From contig NC_063049.1 in assembly GCF_018812025.1 (NCBI RefSeq), positions 34,787,447-34,851,446 on the forward strand: a stretch of 64,000 bases of DNA, in the 5' to 3' direction. Positions 1 through 10,971 of the stretch are shown here, in pieces (the stretch's first letter is position 1; each line of letters begins with the position of its first letter). The DNA is from Megalobrama amblycephala (Eukaryota > Chordata > Actinopteri > Cypriniformes > Xenocyprididae). The translations under genes and the position numbers were made by a program. The notes beneath the pieces are model-generated. The model saw nothing but the letters and a program-made list of their open reading frames with translations, did not search any database and was not told the origin of the DNA.

Positions 1-45
1 TATTATTTAAAACACACTTGACGGGAAAAAAAAAAAAAAAAAAAA

Positions 46-1429
46 GACAAACTTGAGAAAAAAATTTCCTTGTGTAACTCCAGTCACTACTTTACTTACA
101 AGCATAATTCTCAGCAGAAGACGGGTTATGAGAGGGCTGGTTCTCACACAGGGGTAATGATGACGTCTTCATTTGTTTTAAAAGAAGTTAATTTGGCCCA
201 CACAGGTCAGTAAATGTGACCGGCTCCTCAGAGGGCGATTTCACCTTGCCCCATGGCCCTTTTCTCAGTCATTATTTTCAGCTACACGAGAAATTGGCCA
301 CCGGCTAATCAACATTCAGCTCTTCCAAGTGTGTTATTACACACAGCAATTGATGGATGGTACAATTACACCCAATGTCACTTAGCTAAATGGCTATGTA
401 ATTCTAATGAGTTCTTATTTAAACAGCCACTAGTTATTGTGTGAAAGTGTAATACAGGGAGGGGGGGCGGTAAACAGACCGGACGACACGTAGAGCCATT
501 CGTTTACTAAACTGATTACGGTGATGCTACGTCACACCATAGTTTAAGCAGAATAAATAACATTTTAATCTCTCTAATGAACATCTCTTAAAGGCAGGTA
601 AGTCCTTGGTTAAAAAACAGACCCTTTCTCTCACATTCCCCAGCCTTAAAACAAGGTCAAAGGGACAAGCGCTGACCAATCATAATTAAAGTCAAGCAAC
701 ACAAAGACCAACCCTTCGCACTCAAGGACCCCGCTCTAATAGAAACAGAGGAGTGCCGTGGCTGTGGCCTAGCTAGAATGGCATAAAACATGATGGATTC
801 CCAGCCATCCTGGTGCCTTCCGTCTCTCCCTGTCACACGCAGATACACACACACCCTCACATGCACCTGTCTGACTGTCACCCTCTCTGCGGAGAGCCGG
901 CCTGGTGTGGACACGCTGCTCAGGCAGTCCTATCATGCGTCAGAGCGTGTCGCATCTGTTCAGCCCTCTTTCTGCAGGTATTAGTCTTCATTTCCATTGT
1001 TTACCCATTCTGTCCTTCCTCTGAATCTCTGTCCTCAGGGCCTGCTTCCACAGCTAGCTCCTTTATCTTGACTGCTATAAAACCAGTAAAACCCCCAACT
1101 GAGGACATTCTTTCTTGTTTCACAAGCTCAAATACAGAATTGTGTGTGGTTTTTTTTCTGTTTTCTTTTGGCACCTTTGGAGATTATTAGTTTTAATACT
1201 TTTTTTTTTTTTTTTTTTTTTAAATGTATAAGTCAACATCAACCAAAATTATCTTATTTAGATTCTTACATTTATGGTCTTACTGTGCATGTTGGAAATC
1301 ATTTATCAAAATGTAAAATTTCTCTATCTCTGAAATGACCTTCATTTTCAATTGAATCATTAGCATCTTAACAGTGAACTTGAACTTCATCCTCCATGGT
1401 TCACCTTTAAGCTTTCTCAGGTGCCAGTG
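46..1429. other. Intronic sequence, nothing assigned
   Basis: Starts after a poly-A run (about 28-45). Mixed-composition sequence with a CA-rich patch near 845-870 and a T run at 1201-1221. Short open frames here show no splice context or recognisable domain. Confidence 0.5.
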
Positions 1430-1528
1430 TATAATATAATATAATATAATATAATATAATATAATATAATATAATATAATATAATATAATATAATATAAT
1501 ATAATATAATATAATATAATATAATATA
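1430..1528. repeat. (TATAA)n pentanucleotide microsatellite
   Basis: About 20 nearly perfect copies of TATAA. The open frames of repeated Tyr-Ile-Ile-Leu residues on the minus strand are by-products of the repeat. Confidence 0.98.
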
Positions 1529-1719
1529 CACAGGTGGAGCTGGGGAAGGAGGAGGGTTCTGAAAGCACGCTGAACACTCCTTACAGCAAACAATGCCAAA
1601 TATTCGAATGTTTGAACAGCAAGCTTATTGGCCACTGAGGCAAAAGCAACCAATCAGCTGTGCTGTGTAGGTAATGATGTGATCGCTACCAAATGAGTTA
1701 AAGGCCCATCAGCCTGCAT

Positions 1720-1759
1720 AAAAATAAAATAAAATAAAATAAAATAAAATAAAATAAAA
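1720..1759. repeat. (AAAAT)n microsatellite
   Basis: Eight perfect AAAAT units. A longer array of the same unit is at 20804-20890. Confidence 0.97.
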
Positions 1760-2639
1760 ATTGTTCAGTAAGTTTATTTTTACATGAACTTCCCTTTCTT
1801 GGCAACCAAAGAAAAAGAAAACCAAAAAGAGACTTGAATTAGACTTGGACAAAAGACAAAAGCAATGGCGAAATATACTGTATAGTATAGAATAGTAGCT
1901 TCCCCAACACAGCTCCAGAGAACCCATTAAAAGCCGTCTCATATTGTGAATGAGAATGCGGATGGGGGGAGATCTCCACTTAATTCCAGATGGCTTTGTT
2001 ATCAGGAAGCAGCGGTTAATAAAGTATGTTCAGCCATTGTAAGCACGGTGAGCCTGACACGACCCATACTGAGAGCGCGGAATGAGTGCTGCTTTTGTGT
2101 AAATTGATTTCATTTAGCGTGCGAGAGTGGTCTAGTCCCAGATTCACCTTCTCGCTATGGAGAGCGGAGGGAGATAGGACAGCGAGACGGCTAGCGTAAG
2201 TGCGGCCCCTGGACAGACTATTGTGACTCCCTTGCTGCTTTTCCTCTCATACGCTTTATTCAATGACCGGTGTTCTGTTGAGATAAGAAACCAACGCTTC
2301 TCCTCCTTTTATCTCGTTTCTCTCTCTTTCTCTTTGACTCTTTTTATCTGTCTGCTTCTCCTTTCTCTGGGATTGGAGAGTGTATATGAGACGTGTGGAG
2401 TGCTTGTCAGGTTGCGCTCTGTTGTGGTGGGTGTAAGACATCTCTGTTAACATGGAGGAAGTTCCTACAGACAGTGGAGCTTGTCACCTTCATGACATAC
2501 CTCCGCTCTGCTGAAAGTCACCTTCCTTCTCTTGAGGAGAAACTGGGGCAAGTTGTCACACTTTGTTCTCCAGTGAATATTTCTTGGTATAGACACATAA
2601 ATTTCCATTCAGGATCGGTAAGCTTTTTAAAATATTTTT
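1760..2639. other. Intronic sequence, nothing assigned
   Basis: Includes a somewhat GC-richer stretch (about 2030-2230) and a pyrimidine-rich tract (2295-2375). The 103-residue open frame at 2393-2704 runs into the repeat at its right and has no recognisable domain. Confidence 0.5.
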
Positions 2640-2905
2640 TAAATAATGTCCCTTATGTTCAACAAAGCTTCATTTATTTGCTTAAAAATACATTAAAACA
2701 GTAATATTGTGGAACATTATTACAATTTACAATACATTTTCTATTTTAATATATTTTAAAATGTTATTTTTTCCTGTGAAAACAAGGCTGAATTTTCAGC
2801 GTCATTACACCATTCTTCAGTGTCACATTATGTTTCAGAAATCATTCTAATATGCTGATTTGGTGATAAAGAAACATTTCTTATTATTATCAATGTTAAA
2901 ATCTA
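2640..2905 (+). repeat. Partial copy of the Tc1-type MITE family seen at 3948-4423
   Basis: Contains, in direct orientation, the words aaggctgaattttcagcg, cattcttcagtgtcaca and cagaaatcattctaatatg. Their reverse complements occur in the complete copy at 3948-4423. Both inverted termini are missing, so this is an old internal fragment. Confidence 0.8.
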
Positions 2906-3947
2906 AGTATCTTCCTAGAGATACTTGTTGATTTTGAATCTTGTAGTTTTGAATACACTTATTGTGATATTTAATAAATAAAACCCACTGAATGCTCATG
3001 CTTTGGTAATATGCAGACACAATGGAAAAACCAGGTCAAATGCTTGCACAAGTAAATATTTACAAGCCTTGCTCAAACATTACAAAAAATACAATAGAAA
3101 TGCCAAAAATTCCATGTACAACAGAGGTCCCCAATTAACAATCCAGATCAAGAATGTTTCCACCTGGACTGCATGGCATTCAATAAATTGTAAATGAATC
3201 TCTTTTTGAATAGTTAGCTACACTGAAAGAGAAGCATGATTCTAAGTGAACTACTTTATGTGTAGCTTGCAGTTTGGCAAGATACAGTTTCAAAGTAGCT
3301 TCCTCAACAATGATGTGGTTTGAAGCAATAGTAGAATGATAGATCTGACTGTAATGAAGGTGTCCATCAGGGCTTGTAGCATCATTAGTGTGCACTGTGA
3401 GGGGAGGATGTGCCCTGACTACAGCTCATACATCTTCCTGACACAGAGTCAGGACAGACCCTGTGAACTCCAGCCCTCCCCACTAAACACTGACCCAGCC
3501 ATTATTAAACACATGACCAGCACAACCTCAGCAGTACTTTCCTGCTGTGAGGTTATGAGGCTCAAGCACACCACCTACTACATCATGGATGAGTGAACGA
3601 CGACAACCTGGGCTGAATTTCTAACAGTATTTATTCTGACAAGTAATTTAGAAACCTTCTAAACTGCATTTATTTTGAGTTTCTTTGAAATATTTAACCA
3701 TATAGCTTAATAATTCAACAGTCAGGATTCCCACACTTTTCCATAAATCGACCAGCTGTGGTCACTAAGATAAGGACTATTAAAATAATGCTGGAAAATA
3801 AATTCTACTTGTTTGTCATGCACCAACTCTTTAAAAAAAAAAAAAAAAAAATAGAATTAATAAATTTAAACCATCATACGACCATCAGTATGGAAGTCTG
3901 CTTCCACCTCAAAATAATAATAATAATAATATTAGGTAACAGTAAAA
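2906..3947. other. Intronic sequence, nothing assigned
   Basis: Single-copy-looking sequence apart from a poly-A run at 3832-3851 and a short (AAT)n at 3914-3931. The 86-residue open frame around 3336-3596 lies in a GC-richer patch but matches no family I know. Confidence 0.5.
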
Positions 3948-4423
3948 TACACTACAGTTCAAAGGTTTGGGATCAGTAATTTAAATTGAAGCAATTCACT
4001 TGATCAAATGTGACAGTAAAGACATTAAATATGTATATAAAAAAATCAATTTCAAATAAATGTTCTTTTGAATATTCTGTTTATCAAATAATCCTGAAAA
4101 AAATGGTATCATGGTTTCCACAAAAAAAGTAGCACAACTATTTCAACATTGAGAATAATAAGAAATGTTTCTTGAGCAGCTAATTAGCATATTATAATGA
4201 TTTCTGAAGGATCATGTGACACTGAGGACTGGAGTGGTTGCTGAAAATTCAGCTTTATACATTTAAAAATTAATTAATAAATACTTTTTTAAAAAACATT
4301 AAAAACAAGTTATTTTAAATTGTAATAATATTTCATAATATTACTGTTTTACTGTATTTTTGGTCAAATAAATGCAGCTTGGGTGAGTTTTTTACCGACC
4401 TAAAACTTTTGAACGGAAGTAAT
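3948..4423. mobile_element. Tc1/mariner-type MITE with about 30-bp inverted ends
   Basis: Left end reads tacactacagttcaaaggtt; the right end ends aaacttttgaacggaagtaa. These are inverted versions of a terminus common in fish genomes (consensus ACACTACCGTTCAAAAGTTT). The interior has no transposase, so the element is non-autonomous. The ends are diverged, suggesting an old insertion. Family assignment is from memory; the inverted ends are seen directly. Confidence 0.85.
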
Positions 4424-4571
4424 AAGTATATTAAGTCACAATTATGAGAAATGCAGAACTAAGCAAGATTCGAAGATCCCCCTACAGTTTCCTTCAGTGA
4501 ATGACACTGTCATAAATACTCCAAGCGCAGCTCTGGACTACAACGACTACAACACTCGCCAGCGCAGTAGT

Positions 4572-4642
4572 TTTGCAAATACAGTACAAGAAAGAGGAGG
4601 TGGGTAATTTGCAAATACAGTACACTCGATGGAGGTGGGTAA
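4572..4642. repeat. Two-unit tandem duplication, 35-36 bp
   Basis: Two adjacent units both start tttgcaaatacagtaca and end ggaggtgggtaa. They differ in the middle by a few substitutions and one base in length. Confidence 0.9.
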
Positions 4643-5916
4643 TTTTCGAAATTGTCTTATAAAGACATAATATATACATTGTTTTTGAATTACCGTAAAG
4701 CATTTTGTCACTCTCGCGTGAACGTGAACATGAGGCGAGATTGTTTCGGGTCGGTGCAGCTCAAGTTGCAAGTGCTGTATTCTGGCGTAGACGTGCCAGA
4801 GGGGGTTAGTGCTCGCCTCAAACACACCACTACAAGTCAATTAACCATCGTAAGGACTTAGAAAACTATTTATGAAGGTAAAAAAAGTTACTTAGTTCTG
4901 ATTTAAGACATAAAAAGTCTATAATTATATATGAAGTTTCAATTAGGAGACAAAGTTGCAATTACCTTTTTTTAAACTCTGGAAAAGGCAGGCTTCTTTG
5001 TATACGTGTACAAATCTCTTCAATATGACAAAAAAGGCCCCCAAACGGCAGATTTGTCTAAAATCCGTTAATATTTGCCAGTCAAAAATGTCCATCAAAA
5101 CTCTGGACAGCATGTAAAATTTCTGAAATGCACATTCACAAATATCTGTAGAAAATATGTTTTAGGAATAAAGGAAGAGGTAAAGAATTTTGGTAAACTT
5201 TCTGCCTTCTATTAGCCTCAAAATATATCTGCTAGTCATCCACAAAAGAGACAAACACTGACTGGTCCCAAACACATACAACCCAACACTATAGTGAACA
5301 AAATGCTATAATGCTTGCCTGTTACTCTTGTCCTTGTCTCACTATATCACTGTCTCTTCTTTCAGCTCAAACACCTGCTCTTTCTTCGACACTGTCTCCT
5401 GAGGTGTAGTCGCTCTGCCAGAGCTGGACGACACTCATCATTACGGGAAGTGAGACATCCCTGACTGCAGCACTGCCGCGTGTGTGGAGCCTTTGTGAAT
5501 GTGAACCTGTGCTGACATTCGCCGTAGGCAGGAGAACTGAGGAGACGCTGGAGCGGGCCATGAGCCGAGAAACAGGTCTCTCTTCCTCTCTTTTTCCATG
5601 CATGTGTGGGAGTGTTTATATTTCTTCTAAAACTCCATTAAACTGTGCATGCATAAACATGAGGTAAAAAAGTTTCAGTGATTCCCAACTGGTTTTGCTA
5701 AAGAACCCAGATTTTACATCATACCAAATTCGCTTATCGTACAAAAGTAAATAAAAATGTCCTCAAACTCTGACATTTATTATTATTACATAAATACATT
5801 TACAGTAATATTCACATACTATATGCAATATATTTTATACATTAAATAAGCATATGATTATTAAGATTATTATTACAACAACATAAATATATTTCCAGTA
5901 ACATATGCAATATATT

Positions 5917-5917
<1 letters not shown>
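4643..5917. other. Intronic sequence, nothing assigned
   Basis: No inverted ends, microsatellites or known repeat words detected. The segment 5390-5590 is GC-richer with overlapping open frames on both strands, but there is no homology I can name. Confidence 0.45.

Positions 5918-5951
<34 letters not shown>
5918..5951. repeat. (AAT)n microsatellite
   Basis: About eleven AAT units; gives a run of Tyr codons on the minus strand. Confidence 0.96.
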
Positions 5952-5953
<2 letters not shown>

Positions 5954-6395
5954 TGTTTTATTGTATCTGACAGTCAAGATATGCACCGATATTCTTTGAA
6001 AGTGATATTTTTGCTTTGTGTCCTCTAATTGCACTAATATTTTACTAATTATTCCCAAAGCATATGAAATTCCCCTCCTCTCTTGCTCCTTCTCTCTCCC
6101 CCCATTTTAAGCCCGTCTTCATGTCACATTAAAGTGATGGAAATGAACTTGAGAGTTTGCTAATTGCGATTGTCAATCCTATCCAGTCAGAGCTGAAAGA
6201 CATGGACTCCCAAACACTTCATCAGTCTTCATTAATATTGAAGGGCACTGTGAAAACGTCTCTCGATCACAGCTGATCTAATGCAGTACGTGTAGAGCAC
6301 TTGGCCCTGGAAAAACTACATTACCAGGGGTATAAAGTACATGAACTTCATCACTATACTGTTAGTATGCATTTTTAGGAATTTAAAAACACTAT

Positions 6396-7618
6396 TAGGG
6401 GTGTGACAAGATCTTGTGCCACAAGATATCACAATATTAAAGCTGCAGTCTGTAATTTTGCCTCTTTGTTGCCATCTCTGTTTGAAACCTGCAATAGCAG
6501 TTATTTGCGGAATTATTATCTGTATGTGGGTTGTGCCTCGGCACGGATCCTCAGCGCGGATGAATCTAATGTTTGCTGTCAATCACCACATCAGTGTGGA
6601 TCCTGTACTTCAGAATCACAGATTGTAGTCTTGGAAGTGTGACCAAAATAAGAATTTTCACCGGAGAATGTCATCTAAACAAGTAAGTAACATGTCTGCC
6701 ACTTTTGTTCTGACTGAGGAAAAAAAAGCAATACAGTAAGTCGCGCTGCCAATGGTGATTAAATCGCTTAGCTCATATCACGTCAAACCATGCAAATTAT
6801 TATTATTGTTATACTTTGTTCTCAAATTGTTAATGTTAACAACATCAGCATTGCGTGACTGTGTATTTAGTGTGTATTAGTGTTACCTGTAGATTTCAAT
6901 TTCTGTACAGTCTAATCTCTAATGTTAATTTGTCATACCATTCAAACCGCCATCAAAATTATAATAATTATTATAATTATTGCAGCTGCTGTGAGAAAAG
7001 GCTATAAATGATCCACCTTTCATGCGATATAGCCTAGTTAGCTGGGACTCCTTCTTTATGTATACATACGTGACGCAAAGACAAAAGGCAACATGCTCGA
7101 ATTTCCCGCAGAAAGCCACCAGTACCACCCGAATTATAAAACATTATTACAAGCTTAACGTTGTGAATCGAGCTGAGGTAAGGAGATAGTTTTGAACACT
7201 GGCTGGTTATGTACATGCTCAAAAATGGATTTTGGATCATTTTTGACCAAAAAAAAGTTGGACAGCAGCTTTAAAACTTGACAATATTTCTCATCGAGGT
7301 GAAAAGCATGACTGAGTTGAGTTTATAAATATTATCCAAATACCCAATTAACTAAAATAATTGACCAATTACTCGATTACCAAAATAATCATCAGCTGTA
7401 TAATCAGCCGTAAATTAGTTAAATAAGTAAAATGCATATGCATTGTTTTGCATTTTGTGACTTTCAGTTGAAAAAAAATACTATCTTTCCAGTCATATTT
7501 TGTCATTAAAGATTTCTCAAATATAGTGTTTCTTAAAAATATGGTCTTGTTCTCGTGAACCCAATATCGTGTATCATCTCGTCTTATGTGCTACAGTAAA
7601 TGTATCGTCACACCCCTA
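6396..7618. mobile_element. hAT-like element with a nested insertion
   Basis: Left terminus TAGGGGTGTGACAAG and right terminus ...CGTCACACCCCTA share 12 perfect inverted bases (TAGGGGTGTGAC). The outer element is only 6396-6440 plus 7271-7618, about 390 bp, because 6441-7270 is a later insertion. Flanking 8-mers are only partly alike, so the target duplication has decayed. No transposase. Confidence 0.82.
6441..7270. mobile_element. TTAA-target element (piggyBac/Kolobok type) nested in the hAT-like element
   Basis: Bounded by TTAA at 6437-6440 and 7271-7274. Left end AGCTGCAGTCTGTAAT; right end read in reverse AGCTGCTGTCCAACTT, so the inverted ends are short and imperfect. The 830-bp interior has overlapping open frames of up to 88 codons but no transposase I can identify. 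It is GC-richer than its surroundings. Other TTAA-flanked elements are at 9575, 10457, 12902 and 58748. Confidence 0.85.
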
Positions 7619-9259
7619 AAAACTGATTATTGCTCAGTTACGTTTCCAACAGAAAAATTATACCTTTTCCTATTTTTAATTTACTTTCAGAGTACAAAGT
7701 ACATTCAGTATTTACATTACTCCAGGTCCATTTTACTAAACTAACACACAAATCCAACTGCTTTCATAATTTTGACTACCTTTTTGTCCATTTCGTCATA
7801 AAATATAACTGTTTTTTTTTTTGTCTTTGTGTAAAGACGTCTTGTATTTAAAGCAATATATAACCATTGCTGAAGATGGACAAACTTGCCTCAATAAGTC
7901 TATAAACAACTATACACAAAAAATCAAACAACTATAATCAGCTATTGCTGAATTTAAAGCTGAAAATTTTGGCTATCACTTATAAGGCTTTATTACTACT
8001 GTAGTAGGCAGTGTAGTTTACTATTTTTTGAAAAAAGCCAGTGATTCGTCTATTACCAAACAATATAAACAAAAACTTTTCAAATACTTTGTGCCATTTT
8101 CAAGTTCATGGAAGTAAATTGTATCTCATCATCATAAGACTGAGTTGCATATTCTCAGGGTTAAATGGAGAACCAAGTATTCACATCCCACACAACAACG
8201 GCTGCTTAGACAGCATTTGCCAGGAAAACAATCCTAAAATGTTCTCTATTCCAAGGTAAGTTTGATTTGAATCAATATTTAGAGTCAGCAAACAAATAGG
8301 AAAGTTTATATGAAGTGGAGGTGAATGTTTCTGACAGTAGCAACCTTCGGCCCATCCGAGCTCAGAGACGCCTCGGGCTGTGAAAAACAATGGAGGACAC
8401 TGAGTTTCCTTCCTGATGTGATTGTTTTATTTAGAATTTGCTTATATAAGACATAAAACAATCACAAGTCACCCAGAACTGTAGTCCATACAGTCTTTTA
8501 TGGTAATTCGATAAATATATATGCAGATTTGTACATATATTTACATTCAAATGCTGTCACAACACTTTAATTCAGGGCAGGGCCGTAACCAACATAGACA
8601 CTGTACACCAATAATTAGAAGTGCCCCAATAATTAATTAATGAAACTGAATTATCATAATATCAACACCATAATGAGAAAGCACATGAAATCTAAATACC
8701 CGTCGAGTGAGGAAAGACAGCTGTCCATCACTGCATTCACGACAGGTAAGTGCAGCTGTAAGTTATCCCCGAGTGAGCCAGTATGATCACTTATCTGATA
8801 GCAAAATCATTTTGAGACATATGCTTCCTTTAAGTTTCGTCGAGGGAAATATATTTACGAACAGAAAACAAAGTGCTGCTGTTAGAAACTTAGCTTAGCA
8901 TACCGTTATGTATTGTTATCTTAGTCTCTGCAACGTCTGTGAGCACGGCTCGTTTTCTCACCCGAGCATGTGGATATTATTGTTTTTCTCAACATGAACA
9001 TGTGAAACAATATAAACACGATAACCATATATTGACTCGAGTGTATTATGTACATTTTGTACGATAACTGCCGCTGTCTGCTTTATTAGTATCTTCCCGC
9101 TCGCGCTGCTTGATATTAAATGCTTTTGTTCTTAATATTTTCTGTTTACACATATTGTTTAATGCTTTGAACTAAAAGAATATGAGATATAATGTAAGCT
9201 TGTTGTGTATATTGCCTAATCGTAAGCTTGTTCAGAAATGGTTACAAAATATTGATGAA
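7619..9259. other. Intronic sequence, mostly unassigned
   Basis: No intact element boundaries found. The part from about 8690 probably includes the interior of the hAT-like element whose right end is at 9376, but I cannot place its left end. Confidence 0.4.
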
Positions 9260-9376
9260 TATAAAACAATAACGTCTTTCTCGTTTAACCTCATTTAAAT
9301 AAACAAATATTCGAATATTCGTTTTTTACGAGCCCAAATATTCGAATACAATATTTTGGAAAAATGCCCATCCCTA
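9260..9376. mobile_element. Right end of a hAT-like element (ATTCGAATA family)
   Basis: Repeated ATTCGAATATTCG words followed by the terminus GCCCATCCCTA. Read in reverse this is TAGGGATGGGC, the same terminus as the complete hAT element at 46385-47266. The left end was not found. Confidence 0.7.
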
Positions 9377-9574
9377 ATATCCAGTGATGCAAATTACTCA
9401 ACATTTTTATGAAATTTTGCTGTTTTGAATTGAAAACTTGCTATTAGATTAATATGATATGATTAATGTAATTCATAACTGAATGTGATGACAAGAAACG
9501 TTTTGCGTTTTTGACATATTAGACACAAGTAAGAGTGGGTATATGTTTAAAAATATTGTTTGCAGAGAGTTTAA

Positions 9575-10439
9575 AGGTTTAGTTCACTTTCAAATTAAAA
9601 TTTCCTGATAATTTACTCACCCCCATGTCATCCAAGATGATCATGTCCTTCTTTCTTCAGTCGAAAAGAAATTAAGGTTTTTGATGGAAACATCCCATGA
9701 TTTTTCTCCTTATAGTGGACTTCAATGGCCTCCAAACGGTTGAAGGTCAAAATTGCAGTTTCAGCGCAGCTTCAAAGCGTTCTATGCGATCCCAGACGAG
9801 AAATAAGGGTCTTATCTAGAGAAACCATCACTTATTTTCTAAAAAAAAATTAATAAATAAAAATTTACTCATTTTAACCATAAATGCTCATCTTGAACTA
9901 GCTCTCTTCTTCTTCTTCTCTATTTGAATTCCAGCAGTGTAGACGTTGCTAAGTCTAATACTGCCCTCCACGGTTCAAAGTTTGAACTAAATTGTCATAT
10001 ACAATATGCCAGTGCGAGTATATAACAATTAGTTCAAACTTTGACCTGTGGAGGGCAGTAATACACTTAGCAGTGTCTACACTGCCGGAATTCTAATAGA
10101 GAAGAAGAATAAGAGCGCTAGTTCAAGATGAGCATTTATGGTTAAAACGTATATAATTTTTAAATTTATTTTAGAAAATGATCGATGGTTTCTCTAGATA
10201 AGACCCTTATTTCTCATCTGGGATCGCGTAGAATGCTTTGAAGCTGCACTGAAACTGCAATTTTGACCTTCAACTGTTTGGACTCCATTGAAGTCCACTA
10301 TATGGAGAAAAATCCTAGAATGTTTTCCTCAAAAAACCTTAATTTCTTTTTGAATGAAGAAAGAAGGACACGGACATCTTGGATGGCATGGGGGTGAGTA
10401 GATTATCAGGAAAATTTAATTTGAAAGTGAACTAATCCT
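9575..10439. mobile_element. Foldback TTAA element, near-complete palindrome
   Basis: Flanked by TTAA at 9571-9574 and 10440-10443. The left arm (9575 to about 10000) and right arm (about 10018 to 10439) are inverted copies of each other over about 420 bp with scattered substitutions and indels, leaving a spacer of under 20 bp. Termini are AGGTTTAGTTCACTTTC and, reversed, AGGATTAGTTCACTTTC. No coding capacity. A second, more diverged copy of the family is at 51268-52063. As RNA from either strand this would fold into a hairpin of several hundred bases. Confidence 0.92.
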
Positions 10440-10456
10440 TTAAATTGATTACTTAA

Positions 10457-10967
10457 AGGTGCAGTGTGTAAATTTTGGTGGCATCTAGTGGTGAGGTTGC
10501 AAACTGCAACCAATGGTGCTCACCCCTACTTTTCGAAGCAAAATAGAGAAGCTATGGTGGCCATTGCGGTTTCTTCTTATTTCTAACAAAGAACGGTCTC
10601 TGCTTGTAATAAACCAGACGACTACTACTACTACTACAACTACTACTTCTTTGTGCGTATTTATTGTAGCGACGATGCAAGCTGCCTCTAAAAACACGAA
10701 CGATTTAGAAGAACAACAACATAGTGATGACACGCGCTCTGCAGAGCAGTTCGTCTGTTTAGGGCTATTATGGAAACATGCCGGCACATAACGGCGACTT
10801 AACATGTAGGGGGTCCCACGGTATATGAGATAGAAATGGCTCATTCTAAGGTAATAAAAACATAGCGGTTCATTATGTAAGGTATTCATACACCACTGAA
10901 AACATATGTATGTATATTATATTTCATTTCTGTCAAAAGATCCTCCCAAATTGTAAACATTGCACCT
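10457..10967. mobile_element. TTAA-target MITE (AGGTGCAGTGTG family)
   Basis: TTAA at 10453-10456 and 10968-10971. Left end AGGTGCAGTGTGTAAAT; right end reversed AGGTGCAATGTTTACAA. The interior carries a (CTA)n tract at 10618-10647, which explains the Thr-repeat open frame at 10513-10791. It begins only 14 bp after the TTAA of the preceding foldback element. Confidence 0.88.
10618..10647. repeat. (ACT)n microsatellite
   Basis: About nine ACT units with one interruption (acaact); lies inside the TTAA MITE. Confidence 0.93.
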
Positions 10968-10971
10968 TTAA

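Noticed and set aside
1280..1653. Minus-strand frames with repeated Tyr-Ile-Ile-Leu
   Set aside because: Translation of the (TATAA)n microsatellite.
10485..10889. 134-codon minus-strand frame with a Val run
   Set aside because: Lies inside a TTAA MITE; the Val run is the (ACT)n microsatellite.
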